The notes under the pieces were generated by a model that did no database searches, was not told the origin of the DNA, and saw only the letters and a program-made list of their open reading frames with translations. The position numbers were made by a program, and so were the translations under genes. 64,000 bases of DNA from positions 1 to 64,000 of the forward strand of contig NZ_JACXAD010000002.1 of NCBI RefSeq assembly GCF_014699115.1, given 5' to 3'. The DNA comes from Hymenobacter montanus (GTDB taxonomy: Bacteria > Bacteroidota > Bacteroidia > Cytophagales > Hymenobacteraceae). Position 1 is the first letter of the stretch. Every line of letters begins with the position of its first letter. Below, piece by piece: positions 43,355 through 53,307 of this stretch.

Positions 43355-44476
43355 ATGGCTGATCTTCTTGCCTTGCTGCTCACCCTGGTTCATTGGCTTA
43401 CCTGGATTTTGGGCAGCTTGGCCCTGGTAGCGACCCTGTTGCCCATTCTGCGCCAAACTGCGTGGTGGATTCGCATTTGCGACTTTCCACGCCTGCAAAT
43501 AGTAGCCGGGCTGGCATTGAGCTTGCTGGCGGCCGTGGCCTTGCCCGCCTCGCCCAGCTTTGGCCGCGACGTTTTCGCCGTGAGCCTGGCCGCCGCCTTG
43601 GTTTACCAAACCACTCGCATCTGGCCCTACACGCCCTTGCACCGCAAGCAGGTGGCCGACGCCGCCCGCCCGGCCGACGACGACGAGCACCATATTAGTC
43701 TGCTGGTGACCAACGTGCTGATGTATAACCGCGACGCCTCGCGCTGCCTGGGCCACATTCGCGACTACCAGCCCGATATCGTGCTAGCCGTCGAAACCGA
43801 TGACTGGTGGCTGAGCCAGCTCCAAAGCATCGAAAAAACGCATCCGTACACCTGCCACGCGCCGCTGCCCAATACCTACGGCATGCTGGTGTTTTCGCGC
43901 TTGCCCCTGCGGGAGCCGCAGATTCGCTACATTCTGGACCCGGAAATTCCCTCGTTCCACGGGTGCGCGGTGCTACCCAACGGGGTCCCGGTAAACTTGC
44001 ACTTCCTCCACCCCAAGCCGCCCGCGCCGCAGGAATCGAAAACCAGTGCCCGCCGCGACGCCGAGCTGCTGGTGGTAGGCAAAATTATTCAGCACCACGA
44101 CGGCCCCACCATCGTGGCCGGCGACCTGAACGACGTGGCCTGGTCGCACACCTCGGAGTTGTTTCGGCGGCTTTCGCGCCTGCTCGACCCGCGCATCGGG
44201 CGGGGCCTGCTGCCCACCTTCCACGCCGACTACAAGCTGCTGCGCTGGCCTCTAGACCATGTGTTTCATTCGGCGCACTTCCGCATTCAGCGGTTGGAGC
44301 GTCTCTCCCACATCGGCTCCGACCATTACCCCATTTACATCCGCCTCAGCTACGAGCCTAGCGGCTGGCAGGAGCAGGAGGCTGAGCTGGAGCAGGCCGA
44401 CGCCGATGACCACGTCGAGGCGGCCGAGCGAATCGAGGAGGGATTGGAAGAAGCTGCCCAGCCTCGGGTAAAATGA
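43355..44476 (+). CDS. Membrane-anchored endonuclease/exonuclease/phosphatase-family protein
   Basis: A 373-residue protein with three N-terminal membrane segments (LLALLLTLVHWLTWILGSLA, IVAGLALSLLAAVALP, and a short third) and a C-terminal EEP domain (about 110-340). Catalytic features: TNVLMYN (metal-binding Asn), DIVLAVETDDWW (Glu), IVAGDLNDVAW (Asp-Asn pair), WPLDHVF (Asp) and GSDHYPIYIRL (Asp-His). EEP enzymes hydrolyse phosphodiester bonds in nucleic acids, lipids or sugars; the substrate is unknown. The C-terminus is acidic and helical. Close spacing to purE (17 nt) suggests co-transcription but not shared function. Confidence 0.85.
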   Translation: MADLLALLLTLVHWLTWILGSLALVATLLPILRQTAWWIRICDFPRLQIVAGLALSLLAAVALPASPSFGRDVFAVSLAAALVYQTTRIWPYTPLHRKQVADAARPADDDEHHISLLVTNVLMYNRDASRCLGHIRDYQPDIVLAVETDDWWLSQLQSIEKTHPYTCHAPLPNTYGMLVFSRLPLREPQIRYILDPEIPSFHGCAVLPNGVPVNLHFLHPKPPAPQESKTSARRDAELLVVGKIIQHHDGPTIVAGDLNDVAWSHTSELFRRLSRLLDPRIGRGLLPTFHADYKLLRWPLDHVFHSAHFRIQRLERLSHIGSDHYPIYIRLSYEPSGWQEQEAELEQADADDHVEAAERIEEGLEEAAQPRVK

Positions 44477-44739
44477 GTCGGGCAGAGGCTGCGCGTACTT
44501 TACGCAGCTAGTCATCAGTAAAGCCCTAATTAGGTAATGGCTGGAATCTGTGTCGGCCGTACGTCGTTCGTTACTCTTGGCGAGCAATTCAATTAGCGGC
44601 TAAGCCCCATCGGGGATAGAAAATTCGGGTATTGTTGAAAGGTATTCATTAGGCAGATAACTAGAACCGAGTTGAGTTACTGGTCAAGACCTGCTATTTT
44701 CATGCAAGAGAAAACCGAACCGGCAATTAATAGCAGCTG

Positions 44740-44786
44740 CCAACCAAAAAGGCCCGGAGCACTGTGCCCCGGGCCTTTTTGGTTGG
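44740..44786 (-). terminator. Intrinsic terminator of dnaK
   Basis: An 18-bp perfect stem CCAACCAAAAAGGCCCGG / CCGGGCCTTTTTGGTTGG with an 11-nt loop, about 30 nt past the dnaK stop. The 263 nt before it (44477-44739) show no gene. Confidence 0.85.
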
Positions 44787-44813
44787 CGAAAAGCAATCCG
44801 CGAAATCAGCGCA

Positions 44814-46757
<1,944 letters not shown>

Positions 46758-46852
46758 GTTTTTGGGTGTTGGTTGGTTAGGAGTGGAATGTCAGGTCAAA
46801 CAGCCTCGCGGCCGCTGCCCGGGGATTACAAGCAACGTACCAGCGTCGTTTT

Positions 46853-46869
46853 GGTGACAAACTGTCACC
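46853..46869. promoter_or_regulatory. Palindrome upstream of dnaK
   Basis: GGTGACA, AAC, TGTCACC, a perfect 7-bp palindrome centred 104 nt before the dnaK ATG. On the dnaK strand its TTG is about 21 nt upstream of TACGTTGC, which fits a -33/-7 pair, so a bound protein could block the promoter. It is unlike CIRCE (TTAGCACTC/GAGTGCTAA). The rest of 46870-47189 shows no gene. Confidence 0.4.
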
Positions 46870-47189
46870 GATTATCGGCAAGTGCCGGCCTTATGCGACT
46901 CGGTGGCCGGGTTTGTTTTCGACCAGGAGATTTTTCCTGACAGGGCTGCAGAAGTAGGGCCGAGCAGGGCTGACCGCTTGCGGTATGCAAGCGGCCCGTG
47001 CTAGCTGACCGGAAGCCAGAGCAAAAAAGCCAAGAGATAAAAGGGTAGAGCCGGCGCCATAATGCCATGAAGCAAACCAGCGTCGTCATTAGCCGGAGCG
47101 ACCACAACGATACCCGTCAGGTGAACGAAGCGAATAGCTGGGTAGGTCGGTCTGCTGAAAAGCATTGGTTGATATTGATATTCCCAAAC

Positions 47190-47230
47190 TAAAAAAGCAG
47201 CAGGTTCCCGAGGAACCTGCTGCTTTTTTA
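47190..47230 (-). terminator. Intrinsic terminator
   Basis: A 19-bp perfect stem TAAAAAAGCAGCAGGTTCC / GGAACCTGCTGCTTTTTTA with a 3-nt loop, just past the stop of the T9SS protein gene. Confidence 0.9.
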
Positions 47231-47248
47231 ATGCAAGGAAGAAAAAGC

Positions 47249-50200
47249 CTATTCCACCACGAGCCGTTTCGTTACGACTCCTTCCGACAGGCTGATGCGC
47301 AGCGTGTAGACGCCTTTAGCCAAGCCCGCCAGGGGCAGGGCGGCCACCGAGCTGCGCCCGGCGGGCACTTGGTGGCGCTGCACTTGTTGGCCCAGCGCAT
47401 TGAGCACGAGCACCTCGACGGGCTGTTTGAGCGCGGGCAGGCTCAACCAGACTTGCTCGCGCGCCGGGTTGGGATACACGCTCACCTGCGCGCTCAGTTG
47501 AGGCGAGGCGTTGGCCAGCACGCGGCCTGGGCTGAACTGCACCGAGAAGCGCGTCGGCGCCTGCGAGGGCTCCAGGGTGCAGGTGTAGACGGGGTTTCGT
47601 TGCAAATCAACCGTGCGGCCGGTCAGGGCGTCGCGCAGGGTCACCGTCCAGCCGCTGGGCAGGTTGAGCAGGTCGGTGGCGCGCAAGCTGTAAGCGCCAG
47701 CCCGGGCCACGCGCACCACCAGGGGCACGGTTACCTCGCTGGTGCCCAGAGCCGGTAGGCCATTGATGGCTAGTTCCTCCGCGCCCGCCAGCGTGCCGAG
47801 CTGCACCGAGCTGCTGTTGCCAATGCGGAAGGCATCGAAGGCTTGGTCGAAGGCGGCGGTGGCTCCCGACTGGAAGTAGATGGCCGCCTGTTCGGTACTG
47901 CCGTTGGCCGCTTGCAGGTCCAGCCGCAGCAGTGGCCGCGTTTCGGCGGTGCGCTGAAGCGCGGCGTTGGTGTAGGTGGTCAGGCGGGCCGCGTTGGTCA
48001 GGTTCAGGCTGCCGGTAATGCCGGGAGCACTGGTCCGCACGAGGAAGCCCTGCGCCACCGGAATAATGCTCGTGCCCCCGTTAGTGCCTATCCCATTCAC
48101 GAAGCTGGCGTACGTACCGCTGTACTGCCCGCTCGACTTGAACACGTGTACGGCGTTGGCCAGGCCCGAGCTACCCAGGAAAGCCTGCGTCCAGTCGATA
48201 GGAGCCGGGTAGGGGTTGCCGAGCAGGTGCCAGCCAGCCTGATCCTGGGAGCCCCGGAGCAGGGCCGACTGAACCACGCTGCCGTTGCCGAGCGTACCGA
48301 CGAAGTCCAGGACCTGGCCGCCGCTCAAATTTACCGTGTACCCTTTGCCGGGTACCATCGGCTCGCTGGTGCTGGCGGGTGACACCCAGCCCTTATCGAA
48401 ATCAGCATTGGCTCCGTTGCCGGTCGTCGCGACCAGGCCCTGGTTGTAGAAGAAGACGTTGGGGAAGGGCGTGACCGAGCCGGGGTTAGCGGCCGTGTTA
48501 TAGTTGGAGTTTACCCGAGGCGAGAAGTTGGGCGTCGCCAGATCGGCCAACGTGGTGTTACTGACCGGAGCCGCGAACTGCCGGTAGCCCAGCCCCGCGT
48601 TCAGGCTGGGGTCCAGGTAGCGCTGTACCGTGGCGCTGCCTACGACGACGGCGGCCCCGTTATTGACGACCATAGCCGTGCCATTCTCGTCCGAGCGCAG
48701 GGTCAGGTTGCCGTTGGAAACCAGGCTGCCGTTCAGCAACAGCACTTGGGCGACCATCAGCGGGCGGTTGAGCTGGAGCCCCGCGGGCCCCACCGTGAGA
48801 TTAGCGATGCTGATGTCTTTGCTGCCGCCGAATTGCTGCGTGGTGGTGCCCGTGGCGAGCAGCGTGCCGGCGCCGCTCACGATGCCGTTGTTGGTCAGGT
48901 TGCCGCTGAGGCTGAGTGCCCCGCCCGCAGCTACGGTCATCGAAGCGCCGTCGGCCACCGTAAAGCTGTTGGCCGCGGCCGGGACGTTGAGTACCGGGAA
49001 GTTCACCACGCCGCCGGGAATGGTTACGTTGTCGGTGCGCCCGGGCACGGTGTTGTTGTTCCAGTTGGCCGGATTGGTGTAGTCGGTGCTCACGGCCCCC
49101 GTCCACTGCCCGTCCGGGAGGGGTGGGTTCACGACCACCCGTAGCGTAAAGACCGAGACGCCCGTGGGGGTACCATTGTCGACAGCGGTAAAGGTGACGT
49201 CGGTCGTCCCAATGTTACAGTCACTGCCCGTCACGAAAAACAGCAGGTTGGGGTTTGAGCTGTTGTTTTCGGTGGTAAATTCCGCGGCGGAGCACAACCC
49301 GTTGAGTTCGGAAGTGACGTTAACGGTCTGCGTTACTTCCGGCCCGGAAAACTGCAGCGACAGCGTGCGCGTCTCGCCTTGATTGACGGTAATGATGTTG
49401 CCCGCCGGCAAACCAGCCACGGCGGGTGGAATATTGTCGCGGGGACCGACCTCGTAGCCCAGGCACTTGCCATCCAGCCAGTCGACCCCACCGGGAGCAC
49501 CTACGGTAGGGCTGTTGGGGGCTTGATCGTTATTAATGTTGAACCGGCCCGTCTGAATGTAGTCTACGCCATTACCCCGGTTGGCTCCCACGGTAGCCAG
49601 ATCCCTTCCGAAGCCTCCGGACCCTCCGGTATCGCCCGAGGTCCACTGCATGTCGTCATAAGAAATAAGCACGTCGTTGCCGGTGAAGCCCGGGGCGGTA
49701 TTGGCCTTGATGACAAGCTGGAAAGTGTTTTTCCGATCAATCCTCCTGCTAAAGTATCCCACTCGGTTCCAGACCACCACCAGCCGATCGGGAAACACTT
49801 TGTACCAGACCGAGCCGCTACCGGTACCTCGGTCATCCGGGCCGCGCGTATCCACGTCAGCCCAAAAGGCCGCGATCATGGGCGTGTTAATGGGGAAGCC
49901 CGCCGGGGTGTAAGCATCCAGCGGCCGGTCGAACGTGATATTACCGTTCGTGTTAATGTATACCCGGTTGTAAATAGTGCCGAACAAAGAGAAGTTGAAG
50001 CCTAGCGGTATCGAGCCCGAAGAGTTGTCATCATCACGTCTCAAGCGAGACCAGCCTCCGCTGGCCGTGGTATCGAAAGGTTCGAAACAGGCCGGGCGGG
50101 CCAGTGGGGTACGCCCAGGAGCGTAGCGCTGCGAGGGATGGCCCGCGGCCCAGCGCCGGGCCTGCTCGTCTTTACGAGCTTGGTAGCCGGGGTCCGTATC

Positions 50201-50314
50201 GGTGGGACTCCAATTGTGAGCCGGCTGCTGGGCTCTTGCTGGGGAGTGCCAAGTAGCCATCAGTAGTACTAGCACCAGTAAGATACGATATAATGGAGAG
50301 AGAAGTGTTTGCAT
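47249..50314 (-). CDS. Large secreted nidogen-like protein with T9SS sorting domain
   Basis: A 1021-residue secreted protein. After the signal peptide (LLVLVLLMATWHSPARA) comes a nidogen-like domain (about 110-240: GFNFSLFGTIYNRVYI, NGNITFDRPLDAYTP, IAAFWADVDTR), then a long low-complexity beta-rich region with Gly/Thr repeats, and a C-terminal T9SS sorting domain (VSVYPNPAREQVWLSLPAL to VYTLRISLSEGVVTKRLVVE). Nidogen-like modules mediate adhesion in other phyla. No enzyme motif was found. A TATATTTG box lies 32 nt before the ATG, longer spacing than in the housekeeping genes here. Confidence 0.85.
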   Translation of the reverse strand: MQTLLSPLYRILLVLVLLMATWHSPARAQQPAHNWSPTDTDPGYQARKDEQARRWAAGHPSQRYAPGRTPLARPACFEPFDTTASGGWSRLRRDDDNSSGSIPLGFNFSLFGTIYNRVYINTNGNITFDRPLDAYTPAGFPINTPMIAAFWADVDTRGPDDRGTGSGSVWYKVFPDRLVVVWNRVGYFSRRIDRKNTFQLVIKANTAPGFTGNDVLISYDDMQWTSGDTGGSGGFGRDLATVGANRGNGVDYIQTGRFNINNDQAPNSPTVGAPGGVDWLDGKCLGYEVGPRDNIPPAVAGLPAGNIITVNQGETRTLSLQFSGPEVTQTVNVTSELNGLCSAAEFTTENNSSNPNLLFFVTGSDCNIGTTDVTFTAVDNGTPTGVSVFTLRVVVNPPLPDGQWTGAVSTDYTNPANWNNNTVPGRTDNVTIPGGVVNFPVLNVPAAANSFTVADGASMTVAAGGALSLSGNLTNNGIVSGAGTLLATGTTTQQFGGSKDISIANLTVGPAGLQLNRPLMVAQVLLLNGSLVSNGNLTLRSDENGTAMVVNNGAAVVVGSATVQRYLDPSLNAGLGYRQFAAPVSNTTLADLATPNFSPRVNSNYNTAANPGSVTPFPNVFFYNQGLVATTGNGANADFDKGWVSPASTSEPMVPGKGYTVNLSGGQVLDFVGTLGNGSVVQSALLRGSQDQAGWHLLGNPYPAPIDWTQAFLGSSGLANAVHVFKSSGQYSGTYASFVNGIGTNGGTSIIPVAQGFLVRTSAPGITGSLNLTNAARLTTYTNAALQRTAETRPLLRLDLQAANGSTEQAAIYFQSGATAAFDQAFDAFRIGNSSSVQLGTLAGAEELAINGLPALGTSEVTVPLVVRVARAGAYSLRATDLLNLPSGWTVTLRDALTGRTVDLQRNPVYTCTLEPSQAPTRFSVQFSPGRVLANASPQLSAQVSVYPNPAREQVWLSLPALKQPVEVLVLNALGQQVQRHQVPAGRSSVAALPLAGLAKGVYTLRISLSEGVVTKRLVVE

Positions 50315-50346
50315 GAAGAGCCGCGAGAGGAGGTTGAAATACCAGA

Positions 50347-50354
50347 CAAATATA
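50347..50354 (-). promoter_or_regulatory. -7 element of the nidogen-like gene
   Basis: TATATTTG on the minus strand, 32 nt before the ATG at 50314, so this gene has a normal leader. Confidence 0.5.
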
Positions 50355-50503
50355 TGACTCTAAGCAGGGTAATTCGACAGTTACAGCAGATTTATTAAAG
50401 CAGGGAAGCGGAATTATGCCAAAGACGGCTTTGCTTCCCTACCCTGTCGAGCGGCTCTTTACTTTTTGCTTCTCCACCGCGTCCCTCATCGACCCGTTCA
50501 GGG

Positions 50504-50660
50504 CCGAAGACCCCGGTCACCTGCTGGAGTCAGGCCGCCACGCACCTGGCTGGGCTGGACTTTGCCCGCGCGGTACTCGTCGGCCATCCGTTAACCAACC
50601 GCGATGAAGTTATCCTACTTGCCCATCAAGCCGTGGGGCTGACCAACTACCCTTCTTAGC
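50504..50660 (+). other. Possible gene remnant
   Basis: One plus-strand frame reads WSQAATHLAGLDFARAVLVG and HPLTNRDEVILLAHQAVGL before a TAG at 50657-50659, with no start codon. It looks protein-like and may be a decayed gene tail, but I do not recognise the family. The rest of the 50355-50683 gap holds nothing clear. Confidence 0.25.
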
Positions 50661-50683
50661 AGTACCTATTTACTTTGAGCAAG

Positions 50684-51295
50684 ATGAGCTTGAACGCGAT
50701 GAACTCTAAAATCCTGCTGATTCTTGATCTTGACGAAACCCTGCTCCATGCCACGGCGAGCAAGCTGGGCGATAATTTCGCGTTCCAGCTGTACCACTAC
50801 TACGTGTATAAGCGCCCCGGTTTGGATGCGTTCATCGCGGCCTGCGCCGAGAAGTTTCAACTGGCAGTCTGGTCCTCGGCTAGTGACGACTACGTAGCCG
50901 AAGTGGTAAAAAGGATTTTCTCGGAGGAAATAAAACTGGCTTTTGTATGGGGCCGCTCACGCTGCACGCCCATAAGCACGGCCCGCGCGGATGAGTTGGG
51001 CTACTACCATTGCGACTATTCAAGTCATTATGAGTATGCTAAGCTACTGAAGAAAGTAAAGCGACTGGGCTTTAACCTGAACAGGGTATTAATAGTGGAC
51101 GATACGCCGGCTAAGGTTCGAAACTGCTACGGAAATGCCATTTATCCGGAGCCCTTTCTAGGTAATCCGAACGACCAGGAATTGAGCATGCTTGCGGCGT
51201 ATCTGGATACGCTGAAAGCGGTGGAGAACACCCGAAGCATCGAAAAGCGGCCGTGGCGGCAACAATTCCTGCCAAACCCTGATCCAGCCCCTTGA
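50684..51295 (+). CDS. FCP1/NLI-like HAD phosphatase
   Basis: A 203-residue HAD phosphatase of the FCP1/SCP type. Motif I ILDLDETLLHA (nucleophile Asp and acid Asp), motif II WSSASDDY, the RCT segment of this family, and motif IV VLIVDDTPAKVRNCYGNA are all present. Eukaryotic relatives remove phosphate from protein serine residues; bacterial ones are poorly known. It precedes an ATP-grasp gene on the same strand by 105 nt, so the two may act on one pathway. ATG 50684 follows a TTACTTTG box; ATG 50699 is an alternative. Confidence 0.8.
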   Translation: MSLNAMNSKILLILDLDETLLHATASKLGDNFAFQLYHYYVYKRPGLDAFIAACAEKFQLAVWSSASDDYVAEVVKRIFSEEIKLAFVWGRSRCTPISTARADELGYYHCDYSSHYEYAKLLKKVKRLGFNLNRVLIVDDTPAKVRNCYGNAIYPEPFLGNPNDQELSMLAAYLDTLKAVENTRSIEKRPWRQQFLPNPDPAP

Positions 51296-51400
51296 GTTCG
51301 TGCGGAATGATTGCTAGCGTAAAACGCTCCGGGATTCTCCGTCTTCGGGTCGAAAAGAAGTTAGCGTATTTTGCATCTCACCCCTGATGACCTTCGGTAG

Positions 51401-52159
51401 ATGCTTAACCTGATATTCCCCAGCCTGCCTTACCAGCGGCTGGTCGATCCAATGTGGCAGGAAGAAATGGAAACGGCCCAGCGCTTCGGCCACACGGTCG
51501 GCTTATTCGACTCCGAGCAGGAAAAGCTATATCAGTCACCCAACCCCAACTACCCCAGCCTGTACCGCGGCTGGATGCTGACCCCGGCCGAATACCAGAA
51601 GCTGGAGCGGCTGACGCCCCTGCTGGTGCCCGTGGCGATGTACCTGGCCTCGCACCGGGCCGACGGCTGGTACGAGGCCATTGCCGGTTTCACCCCGAAA
51701 AGCTACTTCGTGCCCAGTGAGGAGCGCGGCGGGATGCTGGAGCTGGTACGCCGTGGGTGTTTCATTAAAGGAGCGAGCAAGTCCTTCGGGGCCGACTCCT
51801 ACGTTCATTCTTTGGTCGAACTGGAGCAGTTGGTTAAAAAGCACGCTATTGACCCCGACGATTACCTCTTTGCACGCGAGCTTATCAAATTATCCGACCA
51901 GCCAGAGCAGCGCTTCTTCGCGGTGCATAACCGAGCTTTTGGGACTGCCCGCCAGCCCTTCCCCGCCGCGTTGGTCCCGGCGCTGACTGCCCTGCAAAGC
52001 CGCTGCTTTTATACGGTAGACGTAGCCTATACCCGGGCCGGCCAGCCAATTATTATTGAGGTCGGCGACGGACAGGTTTCGGACACGAAAGAGTGGGATG
52101 TAGCCGAACTGTACGAAACCGCGATAAACTATTTGGCCGAAATAAAATCAGCGACTTAG
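51401..52159 (+). CDS. ATP-grasp domain protein, R2K clade (DUF4343-like)
   Basis: A 252-residue protein with a compact ATP-grasp fold. The N-terminal part (PSLPYQRLVDPMWQEEMETA) and the C-terminal TVDVAYTRAGQPIIIEVGDGQVSDTKEWDVAELY match the R2K clade, where the ExGDGQV stretch carries the metal ligands and KGASKSFGADSYV supplies an ATP-binding lysine. Members of this clade are predicted to form peptide-like bonds or modify proteins, and are common in phages and accessory islands. No known substrate. It shares the strand and a 105-nt gap with the HAD phosphatase, and a 25-nt inverted repeat follows. Confidence 0.72.
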   Translation: MLNLIFPSLPYQRLVDPMWQEEMETAQRFGHTVGLFDSEQEKLYQSPNPNYPSLYRGWMLTPAEYQKLERLTPLLVPVAMYLASHRADGWYEAIAGFTPKSYFVPSEERGGMLELVRRGCFIKGASKSFGADSYVHSLVELEQLVKKHAIDPDDYLFARELIKLSDQPEQRFFAVHNRAFGTARQPFPAALVPALTALQSRCFYTVDVAYTRAGQPIIIEVGDGQVSDTKEWDVAELYETAINYLAEIKSAT

Positions 52160-52190
52160 AGCAGTTTTCGCATAGGAGGAAAGAATTAAA

Positions 52191-52248
52191 AATTAAAAAT
52201 GAAGAATTAAAAATGTGTTGGTCCATTTTTAATTCTTCATTTTTAATT
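52191..52248. repeat. Perfect 25-nt inverted repeat, AT-rich
   Basis: AATTAAAAATGAAGAATTAAAAATG and its exact complement at 52224-52248 around an 8-nt loop. The arms are made of repeated AATTAAAAAT words. It lies between two convergent genes and may stop transcripts. Confidence 0.85.
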
Positions 52249-52276
52249 TCTAAAAAACGGTACACGGGCTTGAGAA

Positions 52277-53227
52277 CTACTCTAAAAACGCCCGCAGCTG
52301 CTGCTCCCAGTCTGCCGGATAGCGCTTCCAGTACGGCTCGTGGCCCACGCCGGGGAAGTCGTGCCGGGCTTTCGGGCCGGCGAGGTTCGCGAAGATGGCG
52401 TCGGTTTCGGCGCGGGTTACGCGCGGGTCGGTGGTGCCCCAGAGCAGGAGGGTGGGGGTGTGGATTTGGGTGGCGTAGTGCTCGGCGTTGAGGCCGAAGG
52501 CCCAGAACCCGTTTTGCACGCCGCCCCAGAATACCAGCAAATCAGCCAGCGGAAAACCGGGAACGTGCATGGAGGCAAAGCGGTTGGAGGCCGTTTGGCG
52601 CAGATTTCCGTAGGGGCATTCCAGGATGTTGGCGCTGGGGCGGACGCCCAGCTCAGCTTCGGCCCGCAGGATGGCCACCGCGCCCATGCTCACGCCGTAG
52701 AGAATGAGGGTTTGGGGTTTGATTGAACCTTGCAGCCAGTGCACGGCGGCGGCCACATCGTCGGCCTCGCGGTAGCCCGCGGTGGTGCGGAAACCAGCCG
52801 AATTACCGTTGCCGGCTTGGTCGACGAGCAATACGTTGTAACCCAGGCGGCGGAAGTAGCCGGCCTCGTGGGTGAGGTGCGACTTGCTGCTGGTGTAGCC
52901 GTGGAACAGGGCCACGGTGCCACGGGCGCGGCCACTGTCGGGGCGAGCGTACCAGGCTTCCAGCGCGCCGTTGGGGCTGGCGATGGTCACGGTTTCGACC
53001 GGGAAGCTAGGTTTAGGGCCACTGCGGGGTTTAGGGTTACGGATGCCCGTGAGCAGCACCCAGCATTTCTGGGCTGGGCTGAGCTGCTCGGGGTTAGGGG
53101 AGTGGGCCCCGGCCTCGTTGGCGAAGTGGGTGAAGCGCCAGGCGTGGAAGAAAGCTACGGCGTTCAGGGCGGCGAAACCCACACCCAGGAGCAAGAGCAA
53201 CTGGCGCCGGGGGAAGCGTTTTTTCAT
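52277..53227 (-). CDS. Alpha/beta hydrolase, membrane-anchored
   Basis: A 316-residue serine hydrolase with an N-terminal membrane anchor (LLLLLGVGFAALNAVAFF). The fold shows VALFHGYTSSKSHL (oxyanion), VLLVDQAGNGNSAG, the nucleophile elbow YGVSMGAVAI, the acid in LLWGTTDPRVTRAE and the catalytic His in FPGVGHEPYW. Members of this group are esterases or thioesterases with unknown substrates. Start at ATG 53227, giving MKKRFPRRQL. The same AT-rich hairpin type occurs on both sides (52191-52248 and 53250-53282). Confidence 0.8.
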   Translation of the reverse strand: MKKRFPRRQLLLLLGVGFAALNAVAFFHAWRFTHFANEAGAHSPNPEQLSPAQKCWVLLTGIRNPKPRSGPKPSFPVETVTIASPNGALEAWYARPDSGRARGTVALFHGYTSSKSHLTHEAGYFRRLGYNVLLVDQAGNGNSAGFRTTAGYREADDVAAAVHWLQGSIKPQTLILYGVSMGAVAILRAEAELGVRPSANILECPYGNLRQTASNRFASMHVPGFPLADLLVFWGGVQNGFWAFGLNAEHYATQIHTPTLLLWGTTDPRVTRAETDAIFANLAGPKARHDFPGVGHEPYWKRYPADWEQQLRAFLE

Positions 53228-53249
53228 CTTAAGAGCAGTTTTGGGAAAA

Positions 53250-53282
53250 GAATTAAAAATCGGCTGGTCCATTTTTTAATTC
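53250..53282. repeat. AT-rich hairpin related to 52191-52248
   Basis: GAATTAAAAAT and ATTTTTTAATTC with a 10-nt loop, plus the shared GGTCCATTTTT and AATTCTTCATTTTT words of the downstream repeat. Confidence 0.6.
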
Positions 53283-53307
53283 TTCATTTTTATTTTTTAA
53301 TTCCTAG

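Noticed and set aside
46853-46869. CIRCE element for HrcA
   Set aside because: The palindrome upstream of dnaK does not match TTAGCACTC-N9-GAGTGCTAA and is shorter; it is reported as an unknown site instead.
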